Assembly: GCF_006496635.1 (NCBI RefSeq)
Contig: NZ_CP022958.1
Coordinates: 2,356,001-2,420,000, forward strand
Origin: Azoarcus sp. DD4
Lineage (GTDB): Bacteria > Pseudomonadota > Gammaproteobacteria > Burkholderiales > Rhodocyclaceae
Direction of reading: 5' to 3'
Length of the DNA: 64,000 nucleotides
Position numbers and translations under genes: made by a program
Notes under the pieces: model-generated
The model's database searches: none
Told to the model about the DNA's origin: nothing
The model's input: only the letters and a program-made list of their open reading frames with translations
In this document: positions 39,653 through 49,595 of the stretch, piece by piece
How positions within the stretch are numbered: the first letter of the stretch is position 1
How the letters are laid out: each line of letters opens with the position of its first letter

Positions 39653-40117
39653 ATGATCGAAATCCGTCATGTCCGCATCCCCGACGAGCTCGACACCGTG
39701 CGGGACATCTTTCGCGAGTACGTCGGCAGCGTGTCGGCAGACCTCGGCTTCCAGAACTGCGAGGCGGAGTTCGCCGCCTTGCCCGGCGCTTACGCTGCAC
39801 CCGCCGGCCGCCTGCTGCTGGGCTGGCGGGGCGAGCGTGCGGTCGGCTGTGTGGCGCTGCGCCCGGTGGATGCGGTGATCTGCGAACTGAAGCGGCTCTA
39901 TGTGCGCCCCGCGGCGCGCGGCGAAGCCCTCGGCCGCCGCCTGGTCGAGCGCATGCTGGACGAGGCGCGCGCCGCCGGCTACCGCCGCATCTGCCTCGAT
40001 GTGCTGCCGGAATTCGATGCGGCGATCCGGCTTTACGCCGCGCTTGGCTTCCAGCCCGCGCCACCGGTGACGCACAACCCGGTGCCGGGCACGCGCTTTC
40101 TCGGGCTGGCCCTGTAG
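39653..40117 (+). CDS. GNAT-family N-acetyltransferase
   Basis: 154 aa. Acetyl-CoA binding site KRLYVRPAARGEALGRRLVERML matches GNAT motif A (R/Q-x-x-G-x-G/A), followed by GYRRICLDVLPEFDAAIRLYAALGFQ. The acceptor substrate is not predictable. The start has GGAGG 9 bases upstream. It begins 14 bases after the LysR stop and is probably transcribed with it. Confidence 0.88.
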   Translation: MIEIRHVRIPDELDTVRDIFREYVGSVSADLGFQNCEAEFAALPGAYAAPAGRLLLGWRGERAVGCVALRPVDAVICELKRLYVRPAARGEALGRRLVERMLDEARAAGYRRICLDVLPEFDAAIRLYAALGFQPAPPVTHNPVPGTRFLGLAL

Positions 40118-40269
40118 CGGCGTTTCGTACGGCAAGCGCCGCGTCCTTAACGCGGCTTGCGGGGGCGAGCGGAATAAGCTGATTTGGATATCTGATTTCC
40201 TTGGTTCCGGGGGCTGCGCCGCATTCGGCACAGTAAGGCCTCCTGCAGATTCCAACCGGAGCCGACGCG

Positions 40270-41205
40270 ATGCCGCCCGTTCTGACCAAACCCTTCCGCC
40301 GTTTTGCCTTCACCGCCAGCCTGACGCTGGCCGCCACCGGTGCCTTTGCCGCGCCGTCCGACGTGCTCGTCTCCACCGACTGGCTGGAGAAGAATCTCAG
40401 TGATCCCAAGGTGCGCGTCATCGAGGTGAGCGTGAACCCCGGCCAGTTCGAGCGTGGCCATGTGCCGGGCGCGGTGAACTTCGTCTGGCATACCGACCTG
40501 GTCGATCCGGTGCGTCGCGACATTGTCAGCAAGGACAACTTCGAGAAGCTGCTGCGTAACGCTGGCGTGTCGGCCGACACTACCGTGGTGCTGTACGGCG
40601 ACACCAACAACTGGTTTGCCGCGTGGGGAGCCTGGGTGTTCGATGTCTATGGCGTGAAGAACGTCAAACTGCTCGACGGCGGCCGCAAGAAGTGGGAGGC
40701 CGAGAACCGCGGTCTTGCCGCAGTGGCCAAGACGCCGGCGCCGGGCAACATCAAGGTGGCCGACGCCAATCCCAAGCCGCGCGCGCGGCTGGCCGATGTG
40801 GTCGCAGCTGCAGAGAAGAAGAGCGACGTCGCGCTGGTCGACATCCGCTCCGCCGACGAATACCAGGGCAAGGTCTTCGCGCCGGCTGGTGTGCAGGAGC
40901 TGTCCATCCGTGCCGGCCACGTGCCGGGCGCAGTGAATGTGCCGTGGAGCGAGGCCGTGGCCGCCGACGGCACCTTCAAGCCGGTCGAGGAACTGCGCAA
41001 GATCTACGCAGCCAAGGGCGTGGATGGCAGCAAGCCGGTGATCACCTATTGCCGCATCGGCGAACGTTCCAGCCACACCTGGTTCGCGCTGTCCAAGCTG
41101 CTTGGCTACGAGGTGCGCAACTACGACGGTTCATGGACCGAGTATGGCAACACCGTTGGCGTGCCGATCACCAACCTTGCCGGCACCGTCTGGGGCGGCA
41201 AGTAA
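40270..41205 (+). CDS. Periplasmic thiosulfate/3-mercaptopyruvate sulfurtransferase (SseA type)
   Basis: 311 aa. Signal peptide FAFTASLTLAATGAFA gives a periplasmic protein. Two rhodanese folds: the inactive N-terminal one (LVSTDWLEKNL, ERGHVPGAVNF, LYGDTNNWFAAWGAWVFDVYG without Cys) and the active C-terminal one with ITYCRIGERSSHTWF. The CRIGER loop suits thiosulfate as donor. It transfers sulfane sulfur to cyanide, thiols or a protein acceptor. Export sets it apart from the cytoplasmic multi-rhodanese; with the YeeE/YedE permease directly downstream it may handle sulfur entering the cell. Confidence 0.92.
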   Translation: MPPVLTKPFRRFAFTASLTLAATGAFAAPSDVLVSTDWLEKNLSDPKVRVIEVSVNPGQFERGHVPGAVNFVWHTDLVDPVRRDIVSKDNFEKLLRNAGVSADTTVVLYGDTNNWFAAWGAWVFDVYGVKNVKLLDGGRKKWEAENRGLAAVAKTPAPGNIKVADANPKPRARLADVVAAAEKKSDVALVDIRSADEYQGKVFAPAGVQELSIRAGHVPGAVNVPWSEAVAADGTFKPVEELRKIYAAKGVDGSKPVITYCRIGERSSHTWFALSKLLGYEVRNYDGSWTEYGNTVGVPITNLAGTVWGGK

Positions 41206-41276
41206 CCTCTGCGCGCAGCCGGCGGTGACCGCAACCCGCCGGCGCGCTTCACCGACCTTGTTGTCCTGCGGGGTTT

Positions 41277-41306
41277 CGGCGGTGCCATGGCATCGCCGTC
41301 TTTTTT
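41277..41306 (+). terminator. Intrinsic terminator after the sulfurtransferase gene
   Basis: CGGCGGTGCC pairs with GGCATCGCCG (one G-T pair), a two-base loop, then TCTTTTTT. It ends only 12 bases before the next ATG, so it could also act as an attenuator for the YeeE/YedE gene. A second hairpin (GCCGGCGG/CCGCCGGC) lies just upstream at about 41218-41243. Confidence 0.75.
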
Positions 41307-41317
41307 CGGATCGGTAA

Positions 41318-42481
41318 ATGTCTTCGTTGTCCTTTCCCCGGCCTGGGGCGCTGCTGGCCGGGCTCGCCGTGGTCGCGGCGGCATTGGGCCTGGCGGCCTG
41401 GTGCTCGGCGATGCCCGGTGTCGGGCATGAGCTGTCGATTTCCGCTCTGTTCGGGTTTGCCTTCGGTGTGGTGCTGCAGCGTTCGCGCTTTTGCTTCTAC
41501 TGCGTCAGCCGTGACTTCTTCGAAAGCCGCGATGCGCGCGGCCTGCTCGGCATCGTGGCAGCGCTGGCGGTGGGCACATTCGGCTACCACGTGCTGTTCG
41601 GCGCCTTCCTGCCCTTGCCGGTGGCCGGCCGCCTGCCGCCCGGCGCGCATATCGGACCAGTCAGCTGGGTGCTGGTCGTCGGCGCGACTGCCTTCGGGCT
41701 GGGGATGGCGCTGTCCGGTTCCTGCATCAGCGCTCACCTGTACCGGTTGGGAGAAGGCGCGCTGACCTCGCCCATTGCGCTGATTGGCGCGCTTGGCGGC
41801 TTCGTGCTCGGTTTCCTGTCGTGGAACACGCTCTACCTCGACACGCTGCAATCGGCGCCGGTGCCCTGGCTGCCGCACAGCCTGGGATATGCGGGGTCCG
41901 CGGCGCTGCAGGCGGGTTTGCTGGCGGTGCTCGCGCTGGTGCTGGCCTGGCGCCATCGCGCGCCTGAGCCGCCGGCTGATTCCCGGTGGTGGCAGCGCCG
42001 CTGGCCCGCCACGACGGGCGGCATTCTTGTGGGTTTCGTCGCCGTGCTTTCCTACCTGCGCGTCGGTCCGCTGGGTGTGACGGCCGAACTCGGCAGCCTG
42101 GCACGCACTGCAGCAAGCGGAACCAGCTGGTTTCCGGTGCGGCTGGAGGGCCTGGACAGTTTTGCCGGCTGCGCCACCACGTTGAAGGAGACGCTGTGGT
42201 CGGAGAACGCTGCCTTCGTCGTTGCCTTGGTGCTGGGTTCGTTCGCCGCCGCACTGTCGGCCGGCGATTTCCGCCCACGCTTGCCCAAGGCGGGCGAGGC
42301 GCTGCGTGCCCTTATCGGCGGTGTCCTGATGGGGTGGGGCGCCATGGTCGCGCTCGGTTGCACTGTCGGCACGCTGTTGTCGGGGGTGATGGCGGCGGCG
42401 CTGTCGGGCTGGGTGTTCGCTGCGGCGCTGTTCCCGGCGACCTGGCTGGGCTGGCGCCTGCGCCGCCATTTCGGCTGGTAG
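41318..42481 (+). CDS. YeeE/YedE-family sulfur transporter (thiosulfate or sulfur-carrier importer)
   Basis: 387 aa, about ten membrane spans. Key cysteine motifs of the TsuA/YeeE family are present: QRSRFCFYC, LSGSCISAH, FAGCATTLK and VALGCTVGTLLSG. In TsuA such cysteines relay thiosulfate through the membrane by transient S-S-H contacts. Normally a small TusA-like or YedF protein is encoded alongside; here the neighbour is the periplasmic sulfurtransferase upstream and the encapsulin operon downstream. Import of thiosulfate or delivery of sulfane sulfur is likely. No obvious ribosome site; the ATG follows TCGGTAA. Confidence 0.88.
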   Translation: MSSLSFPRPGALLAGLAVVAAALGLAAWCSAMPGVGHELSISALFGFAFGVVLQRSRFCFYCVSRDFFESRDARGLLGIVAALAVGTFGYHVLFGAFLPLPVAGRLPPGAHIGPVSWVLVVGATAFGLGMALSGSCISAHLYRLGEGALTSPIALIGALGGFVLGFLSWNTLYLDTLQSAPVPWLPHSLGYAGSAALQAGLLAVLALVLAWRHRAPEPPADSRWWQRRWPATTGGILVGFVAVLSYLRVGPLGVTAELGSLARTAASGTSWFPVRLEGLDSFAGCATTLKETLWSENAAFVVALVLGSFAAALSAGDFRPRLPKAGEALRALIGGVLMGWGAMVALGCTVGTLLSGVMAAALSGWVFAAALFPATWLGWRLRRHFGW

Positions 42482-42551
42482 GGCAGGGCGCCTCTCCATC
42501 GCAACGACCGCAATTCCACCCGCCTCACCTTCATTTCCGTGATTGCGGAAT

Positions 42552-42580
42552 TTGATCTGCTGTTGCAGAAAATATGTATA
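42552..42580 (+). promoter_or_regulatory. Candidate sigma-70 promoter of the encapsulin operon
   Basis: TTGATC and TGTATA are spaced by 17 bases inside an AT-rich stretch (42540-42625) that contrasts strongly with the GC-rich surroundings. Transcription would begin about 75-80 bases before the encapsulin ATG. A match by eye only. Confidence 0.5.
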
Positions 42581-42664
42581 TAAAACAAAAAGATAAGCTT
42601 TACATCAAAGTTCATAAGCCCTAGTTTTGAGTATCGAATCGATCACCCTCCACGGAGCAACAAG

Positions 42665-43594
42665 ATGGCCCAGGAATCCTACGTTCATACCGCGCTTGGC
42701 GACGTCGCCGCACGGCAGTTGGCGAATGCCACCAAGACCGTGCCGCAGATGGCGAGCATCACGCCGCGCTGGCTGACTCACCTGCTGCAATGGCTGCCGG
42801 TCGAAGCCGGCATCTACCGGGTGAACAAGGTGAAGGACGCCGACAGCGTCGAAGTCGAGTGCTCCGGCCGCGACGAGCGCGAGCTGCCGCAGACCTTCGT
42901 CGATTACGTCGAAAACCCGCGCGAATACATGCTGTCGGCGGTGAACACCGTGCTCGACGTGCATACCCGCGTGTCCGACCTCTACAGCAGCCCGCACAAC
43001 CAGATCGCCGAACAGCTCCGCCTCACCATCGAGACGATCAAGGAGCGCCAGGAGAGCGAGCTGATCAACAACAAGGAATACGGCCTGCTCAGCAATGTGC
43101 ATCCGGACCAGCGCCTGAGCACCCGCAGCGGCGCGCCGACGCCGGATGACCTCGACGAGCTGCTGACGAAGGTGTGGAAGGAGCCGGGCTTCTTCCTGGC
43201 CCACCCGCGCACTATCGCCGCCTTCGGCCGCGAATGCACCCGCCGCGGCGTACCGCCCCCGACCGTGTCGCTGTTCGGTTCGCAGTTCATCACCTGGCGC
43301 GGCGTGCCGCTGATCCCGTCCGACAAGGTCGGCATCGACAACGGCAAGTCCAGCATCCTGCTGCTGCGCACCGGCGAAAGCCGCCAGGGCGTGGTCGGCC
43401 TCTACCAGCCCAACCTGCCGGGCGAGCAGAGCCCCGGCCTGTCGGTGCGCTTCATGGGCATCAACGACCGCGCGATCGCGTCCTACCTGGTGTCGCTGTA
43501 CTGCTCGCTGGCGGTGCTGACCGACGATGCGGTGGCGGTGCTCGATGACGTCGAAGTGGACAAGTACCATGCCTATGAACACACCTACGCTTGA
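42665..43594 (+). CDS. srpI: Family 2A encapsulin shell protein (SrpI type)
   Basis: 309 aa, the usual length. The opening ALGDVAARQLANATKTVPQM, ITPRWLTHLLQWLPVEAGIYRVNKV and the RQGVVGLYQPNLPG and VSLYCSLAVLTDDAVAVLDDVEV segments are those of Family 2A encapsulins, HK97-fold proteins that self-assemble into icosahedral nanocompartments of about 25 nm. Known examples (Synechococcus SrpI, Acinetobacter) enclose a cysteine desulfurase and have been linked to sulfur starvation and storage of elemental sulfur. Exactly that cargo gene follows, overlapping by 26 bases. Cytoplasmic; no signal peptide. GGAGCAACAAG provides a ribosome site. Confidence 0.93.
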   Translation: MAQESYVHTALGDVAARQLANATKTVPQMASITPRWLTHLLQWLPVEAGIYRVNKVKDADSVEVECSGRDERELPQTFVDYVENPREYMLSAVNTVLDVHTRVSDLYSSPHNQIAEQLRLTIETIKERQESELINNKEYGLLSNVHPDQRLSTRSGAPTPDDLDELLTKVWKEPGFFLAHPRTIAAFGRECTRRGVPPPTVSLFGSQFITWRGVPLIPSDKVGIDNGKSSILLLRTGESRQGVVGLYQPNLPGEQSPGLSVRFMGINDRAIASYLVSLYCSLAVLTDDAVAVLDDVEVDKYHAYEHTYA

Positions 43595-45254
43595 TCCGCT
43601 GGGTGCAGGCGTGCCCGACGTGGCGGCGCTGACGAAGCTGGCCAACGCCTTCTTCGCGGCGCTGCCCGGCGCGGCGGCCACGCCGGACGTGCCCGCGCCG
43701 GAGCGCTTTGCCGCGCCGCAGGCGCCGGCGCTGCCGGGCGTGGGCGCCGCCGGTGCCGCGGTGCCGGCCGATTTCGGCAGCGCGCCGCAGGTCGTCGGTG
43801 CCGGCCAGGCGCAGCGCGGCTATGCCGCACTCGATCCGTCCGCCTATGGCGTGCCGGGCGAAGCCGAGCTGCGCAGCCTGCTCGCGCCCACCGCGGCGCG
43901 TTCCGCCACCGCGCCGAGCCAGCCCTACTACTTCCTGGAAACCGCCCGCTTCGGCAATCCGGGCATCCGGGTGCCGGGCCAGCATTTCGACCCGGTGCCG
44001 GCGGAACTCGTCAGCGGCCGCCCGCCGTTCGACGTGAACCTGGTGCGGCGCGATTTCCCCATCCTGCAGGAGCGGGTGAACGGCCGTCAGCTGGTGTGGC
44101 TGGACAACGCCGCCACCACGCAGAAGCCGCAGTCGGTGATCGACCGCATCGCCCATTTCTACCGCCACGAGAACTCCAACATCCACCGCGCCGCGCACGA
44201 GCTGGCGGCGCGTTCGACCGACGCCTACGAGGCGGCGCGCGAGAAGGTGCGCGCCTTCCTCAACGCGCGTTCGGTCAACGAGGTGGTGTTCGTGCGCGGC
44301 GCCACCGAGGCGATCAACCTCGTCGCGCAGAGCTGGGGCCGGGCCAACATCGGCAAGGATGACGAGATCGTCGTCAGCCACCTGGAGCACCACGCCAACA
44401 TCGTGCCCTGGCAGCAGTTGTGCGCGGAAAAGGGCGCGAAGCTGCGGGTGATCCCGGTAGACGACTGCGGCCAGATCCTGCTCGACGACTACGCGAAGCT
44501 GCTGGGGCCGAAGACCAGGCTGGTGAGCTTCACCCAGGTGTCGAACGCGCTCGGCACGGTGACGCCGGCGAAGAAGATGGTCGAGATGGCGCACGTCGCC
44601 GGCGCCACGGTGCTGGTCGACGGCGCGCAGTCGGTGTCGCACATGGCGGTGGACGTGCAGGCGCTGGACGCGGACTTCTTCGTGTTCTCCGGCCACAAGG
44701 TGTTCGCCCCGACCGGCATCGGCGTGGTGTATGGCAAGGAGGCGCTGCTCAACGAGACGCCGCCGTGGCAGGGCGGCGGCAACATGATCCGCGACGTCAC
44801 CTTCGAGCGCACCGAGTATCACCCGGCGCCGGGCCGCTTCGAAGCCGGCACCGGCAACATCGCCGACGCGGTGGGCCTGGGCGCGGCGATCGACTACGTC
44901 ACCGCGCTCGGCATGGACAACATCGCGCGCTATGAGCACGAGCTGCTGGTCTATGCCACCCGTCTGCTGAAGGACGTGCCCGGCCTGCGCCTGGTGGGCA
45001 CCGCCGCCGACAAGGCGAGCGTGCTGTCTTTCACGCTGGACGGCTTCAAGACCGAGGAAGTGGGCGCGGCGCTCAACAAGGAAGGCATCGCGGTGCGCTC
45101 CGGCCACCACTGCGCCCAGCCCATCCTGCGCCGCTTCGGCCTGGAAGCCACGGTGCGGCCGTCGCTGGCGTTCTACAACACCTGCGCGGAGGTGGATGCG
45201 CTGGTGTCGGCCTTGTACCGGATAACCGGCGCGCGCAATCCCCTGCGCGCCTGA
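43569..45254 (+). CDS. Cysteine desulfurase (SufS type) with N-terminal encapsulin-targeting extension
   Basis: 561 aa. From residue 154 on it is a group II cysteine desulfurase: LDNAATTQKP, NSNIHRAAHELAARST, ATEAINLV, the PLP Lys377 in FSGHKVFAPTG and the catalytic Cys515 in SGHHCAQPILRRFG. The enzyme releases sulfur from L-cysteine as a persulfide, giving alanine. Residues 1-153 are an extra region rich in Ala, Pro and Gly, containing ALTKLANAFFAALPG and, near its end, YYFLETARFGNPGIRVPGQHFDP; in Family 2A systems this kind of disordered extension loads the enzyme into the shell. ATG 43569 lies inside the encapsulin reading frame; ATG 43575 is an alternative start. Coupled expression should keep shell and cargo in proportion. 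Confidence 0.93.
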   Translation: MPMNTPTLDPLGAGVPDVAALTKLANAFFAALPGAAATPDVPAPERFAAPQAPALPGVGAAGAAVPADFGSAPQVVGAGQAQRGYAALDPSAYGVPGEAELRSLLAPTAARSATAPSQPYYFLETARFGNPGIRVPGQHFDPVPAELVSGRPPFDVNLVRRDFPILQERVNGRQLVWLDNAATTQKPQSVIDRIAHFYRHENSNIHRAAHELAARSTDAYEAAREKVRAFLNARSVNEVVFVRGATEAINLVAQSWGRANIGKDDEIVVSHLEHHANIVPWQQLCAEKGAKLRVIPVDDCGQILLDDYAKLLGPKTRLVSFTQVSNALGTVTPAKKMVEMAHVAGATVLVDGAQSVSHMAVDVQALDADFFVFSGHKVFAPTGIGVVYGKEALLNETPPWQGGGNMIRDVTFERTEYHPAPGRFEAGTGNIADAVGLGAAIDYVTALGMDNIARYEHELLVYATRLLKDVPGLRLVGTAADKASVLSFTLDGFKTEEVGAALNKEGIAVRSGHHCAQPILRRFGLEATVRPSLAFYNTCAEVDALVSALYRITGARNPLRA

Positions 45255-45275
45255 GCAGACCCACCGGCCGGACAG

Positions 45276-45311
45276 CGGCGCACCGGAGTGATCCGGTGCG
45301 CCGTTTTCTTT
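45276..45311 (+). terminator. Intrinsic terminator of the encapsulin operon
   Basis: Perfect 12-bp stem CGGCGCACCGGA / TCCGGTGCGCCG with a GTGA loop, followed by TTTTCTTTG, 22 bases after the desulfurase stop. It closes the two-gene shell-cargo transcript, so the rhodanese gene after it has its own promoter or depends on read-through. Confidence 0.88.
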
Positions 45312-45413
45312 GTTTGCCGGCGCCAATGGCATAAGCATGTGAAAAAGCCTCGGTTCCTGTTTCAGGGTGCGGTTGTTAGCCTCCGCGCATAACAGGTGAA
45401 TGAGGAGACAGTC

Positions 45414-45884
45414 ATGAACGAGGCCATCGAGGCGGTGCTCGGCCGCGCCCAGGGACGCGCACGCGAAGGCGCTTACGGTTATTGCGGCAGCCTCACGCCG
45501 GCGGAGGCTTGGGCGGTGCTTGAAGCGCGCTCGCAGGCCAAGCTGCTCGACATCCGCTCATGGCAGGAATGGGCGCTGGTCGGCCATGTGCCCGGTGCCT
45601 TCGAAATCGAGTTCCGCCGCTTCCCCGATTGGTCACCGGTGCCGGATTTTGTCGATGCGGTGCAGGCGCGCATGGGCAAGGGCGACCTGATCCTGCTGCT
45701 TGGCCGCTCCACCCGGCGCGCTCATGAGGCGGGGCGGGCGTTGGCCGCGGCAGGGTTCCGCCATGTCTACATCGTGCTGGAGGGGTTCGAGGGTGAGAAG
45801 GACGCGCATGGGCGGCGGATCGTGAATGGTTGGCGACAGGCGGGGCTGCCGTGGTATCAGGGCGAGGGACTCTTGGGCAGTTGA
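45414..45884 (+). CDS. Rhodanese-fold protein lacking the catalytic cysteine
   Basis: 156 aa from ATG 45414 (GAGGAGA ribosome site). Rhodanese landmarks LTPAEAWAVLEA, LLDIRSWQEWALVGHVPGAFEIEF and RHVYIVLEGFEGEKD are clear. At the active loop it reads LLLGRSTRRAHEAG: the Cys of the usual LLCxxGxRS is replaced (Leu-Gly), while the Arg residues that cradle the persulfide are kept. A Cys earlier (YGYCGSL) is not at the active site. Likely a sulfur- or protein-binding non-catalytic member. Rhodanese genes are frequent companions of Family 2A encapsulins, so a functional tie is plausible. Its 3' end overlaps the convergent next gene by 28 bases. Confidence 0.85.
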   Translation: MNEAIEAVLGRAQGRAREGAYGYCGSLTPAEAWAVLEARSQAKLLDIRSWQEWALVGHVPGAFEIEFRRFPDWSPVPDFVDAVQARMGKGDLILLLGRSTRRAHEAGRALAAAGFRHVYIVLEGFEGEKDAHGRRIVNGWRQAGLPWYQGEGLLGS

Positions 45885-47266
45885 GAAAGGAAGGAGGCTA
45901 CGAGTTGGTCCATCTTCGAGCTGTCCTGCCGCATCGTCTCCTCGCGGACGAGTATCAGCGGCGAGAAAGCACTCGACCGGCTTCCCATGTGCCCTGAGAA
46001 GAAGCCCACCAGACCGGCAAAGTCCTCGTAGATCGCCAGCGAGAGGGCTCCTTCCGTTTTGGTCATCTGCAGCGTTTCGGCTTGGTCCAGTGTCACATCG
46101 ACCATGCTGCCTCCGCCGGGGGCGTCTGGTATTCCCGTGCTGGAAAGGTCCACCCCCCACCAGCGGCCCTGCAGGGCGAAGTCGTGCACTGCCGTGCATT
46201 CGGCGACCCATCCCCGGTTCTGCCGCGTGCTTGATGCATCCTGCCCTCCTTCGTGCAGGGGATAGTGTCCGGTGACTGGCCAGATCAGGATGCGCGCTTC
46301 GGTGCTGCGGATCTCCATCCGGCATTCATACCAAGTGTCGCGATCCGCGTAGACGCGAACATATCTTGCCCTCCACCGGCCGTTCAATTCGGGCATCCTG
46401 GCGTATGTCCTGGATATCTGCGGCTGAATCCCCGGTAGAAACTTGAGGCGGTAACCCTTCCACCAAAGCCGTTCGAGTTCGCAGCCATCGTCATTGCCGA
46501 GCCGGCCGAGCTTGCCCTGCTCCGTCAGAGCGTCGGGACTCAATATGCCCGAACCGTTGATGACATCTCCTGCTCCCGCGAACGTCATGTAGGTTCCTGT
46601 TCCATACTGGACGTAGTCTGGAGGCGAGAGATAAGGAAAGGTGAAGGTGGCGGTGATGACCTCCTTGCCGTCGCAGGGAAGCAGGTACAGGGTCATCATC
46701 CCGTCGTGGAGAAAACCCTCGGCGAGGAAGGAAGTGTTGGGGGGCGCGCCGTCGATCCGCTCTTTGCCGGACGGGTCCGTTCGGGGATCGACTGTTTGTG
46801 CCGTACCCAGGAGCTTGCCCGGACAAGGGGCGGACAGGTCCAGCCTGTAGTGAATCCAGAAGAATCCTCTGCCTATCGTGTCATGCCCGATGGAGGTTCT
46901 GGTGACGTGGTACAGGTGCCACAGCCTCTGGTATTTCACCAACTCGTCCTGGGGAATCAGTCCTCGCCGCTGAGTTCCTTCGGCGACGATGTTTATCAAG
47001 TCCAGATCGGTGGCCAGCAGATTGCTCACCCAGAGCGAGACGGCCGTGCCCAGCAGGGCGCCGGTAAACAGGGGGAGAATTTCCTTCAGCAGCCCGTCCT
47101 GTGTCTGAGCGCCGCTGGTTGCTGCCTGCATGATAAGAAGCCCGACCGTGCATGCCGTGATCAGAAGCAGTGCGGTCGCCTTGAACAGTGCGTGTTTCCG
47201 TGCGCGGCTCGTGTCCCAATGCCGCGTTACGGTCTTGCTCCACAGCCTGCGCGGAAACTTCGTCAT
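45857..47266 (-). CDS. Two-TM protein with large soluble domain, function unknown
   Basis: 469 aa. Basic N terminus, then two membrane spans (KATALLLITACTVGLLIMQA, residues about 29-48, and LPLFTGALLGTAVSLWVSNLLA, about 65-86), leaving a soluble domain of about 380 residues. That domain is rich in beta-strand-like segments, Trp and Tyr (RGFFWIHYRLDLSA, MMTLYLLPCDGKEVITATFTFPYLS, RWRARYVRVYADRDTWYECRMEIRS). I recognise no family. Base composition is noticeably less GC-rich and codon use more relaxed than in the neighbouring genes, so horizontal acquisition is likely. Two-TM plus beta-rich effectors exist in defence systems, but no nucleotidyltransferase or other defence gene is adjacent. Confidence 0.75.
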   Translation of the reverse strand: MTKFPRRLWSKTVTRHWDTSRARKHALFKATALLLITACTVGLLIMQAATSGAQTQDGLLKEILPLFTGALLGTAVSLWVSNLLATDLDLINIVAEGTQRRGLIPQDELVKYQRLWHLYHVTRTSIGHDTIGRGFFWIHYRLDLSAPCPGKLLGTAQTVDPRTDPSGKERIDGAPPNTSFLAEGFLHDGMMTLYLLPCDGKEVITATFTFPYLSPPDYVQYGTGTYMTFAGAGDVINGSGILSPDALTEQGKLGRLGNDDGCELERLWWKGYRLKFLPGIQPQISRTYARMPELNGRWRARYVRVYADRDTWYECRMEIRSTEARILIWPVTGHYPLHEGGQDASSTRQNRGWVAECTAVHDFALQGRWWGVDLSSTGIPDAPGGGSMVDVTLDQAETLQMTKTEGALSLAIYEDFAGLVGFFSGHMGSRSSAFSPLILVREETMRQDSSKMDQLVASFLSQLPKSPSP

Positions 47267-47536
47267 GGCGGATGTCCCTTGGTGGCTTATGTGTCCGGCG
47301 TATGCGTCATGACAGCGAGCAAGACATGTGCCGCGCCCTCGGGGGGACGGTATGTGGAAGGGTCCTCATCGGCGCTGGCGTGGCGGTGTAAAAAGCACCG
47401 ACATCGGAGCGATCTGACCCGACTGCCGGGCCCGCGAGACGTGCTCCGCGGGGACGTACCATCGGCGGCAAGCGAATCGGGGCGGTCCCCGCCGTGGGGA
47501 CCGCCCCGACACTGCCCTATGCCGACTTGAGCAGCC
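47267..47536. other. Intergenic region with groEL terminator-like hairpin
   Basis: 270 bases between the unknown two-TM gene and the end of groEL. The only structure I see is the 14-bp hairpin at 47477-47509. Confidence 0.5.
47477..47509 (-). terminator. Hairpin downstream of groEL
   Basis: A perfect 14-bp stem TCGGGGCGGTCCCC / GGGGACCGCCCCGA with a 5-nt loop begins 27 bases after the groEL stop. The run after it on the minus strand is only moderately T-rich, yet position and strength make it the probable terminator of groSL. Confidence 0.7.
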
Positions 47537-49180
<1,644 letters not shown>

Positions 49181-49232
49181 GTATTGCTCCGTTGGATGTG
49201 TGTTGGATGAGTTGAAGCGGGCGGGGGCCGGC

Positions 49233-49520
49233 TTATTCGATGACGCCGAAGATGTCTTCTTCGCGCACGACGAGCACTTCCTCGCCGTCGATCTTCACCG
49301 CCTGGCCGGCGTACTTGCCGAACAGCACGCGGTCGCCGGCCTTGAGCTGCGGCGCGCGCAGTTCGCCGTTGTCGAGGATCTTGCCGCGGCCGACGGCGAT
49401 GACTTCACCCTGGTCGGGCTTCTCGCCGGCGGAATCGGGAATGACGATGCCGCTGGCGGTGGTGCGCTCGGCTTCTAGGCGCTTGACGATGACGCGGTCG
49501 TGCAGGGGGCGAATGGCCAT
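49233..49520 (-). CDS. groS: Co-chaperonin GroES (Hsp10)
   Basis: 95 aa. MAIRPLHDRVIVKRLEAERTTASGIVIPDSAGEKPDQGEV is the classic GroES start with the mobile loop; ends EEDIFGVIE. Caps the GroEL ring. First gene of the groSL operon, downstream of a CIRCE operator. Confidence 0.98.
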   Translation of the reverse strand: MAIRPLHDRVIVKRLEAERTTASGIVIPDSAGEKPDQGEVIAVGRGKILDNGELRAPQLKAGDRVLFGKYAGQAVKIDGEEVLVVREEDIFGVIE

Positions 49521-49595
49521 TGAGGTCTCCAGTGGATTCTTGGGGGGTGGGGCGACGTCGCCGCGTTATCGTTCGCCGGGCACGTCGCCTTTCCG

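Noticed and set aside
45857..47266. CBASS-type two-TM beta-barrel effector
   Set aside because: Only the topology is similar; the soluble domain is much larger and no nucleotidyltransferase or other defence gene is next to it.
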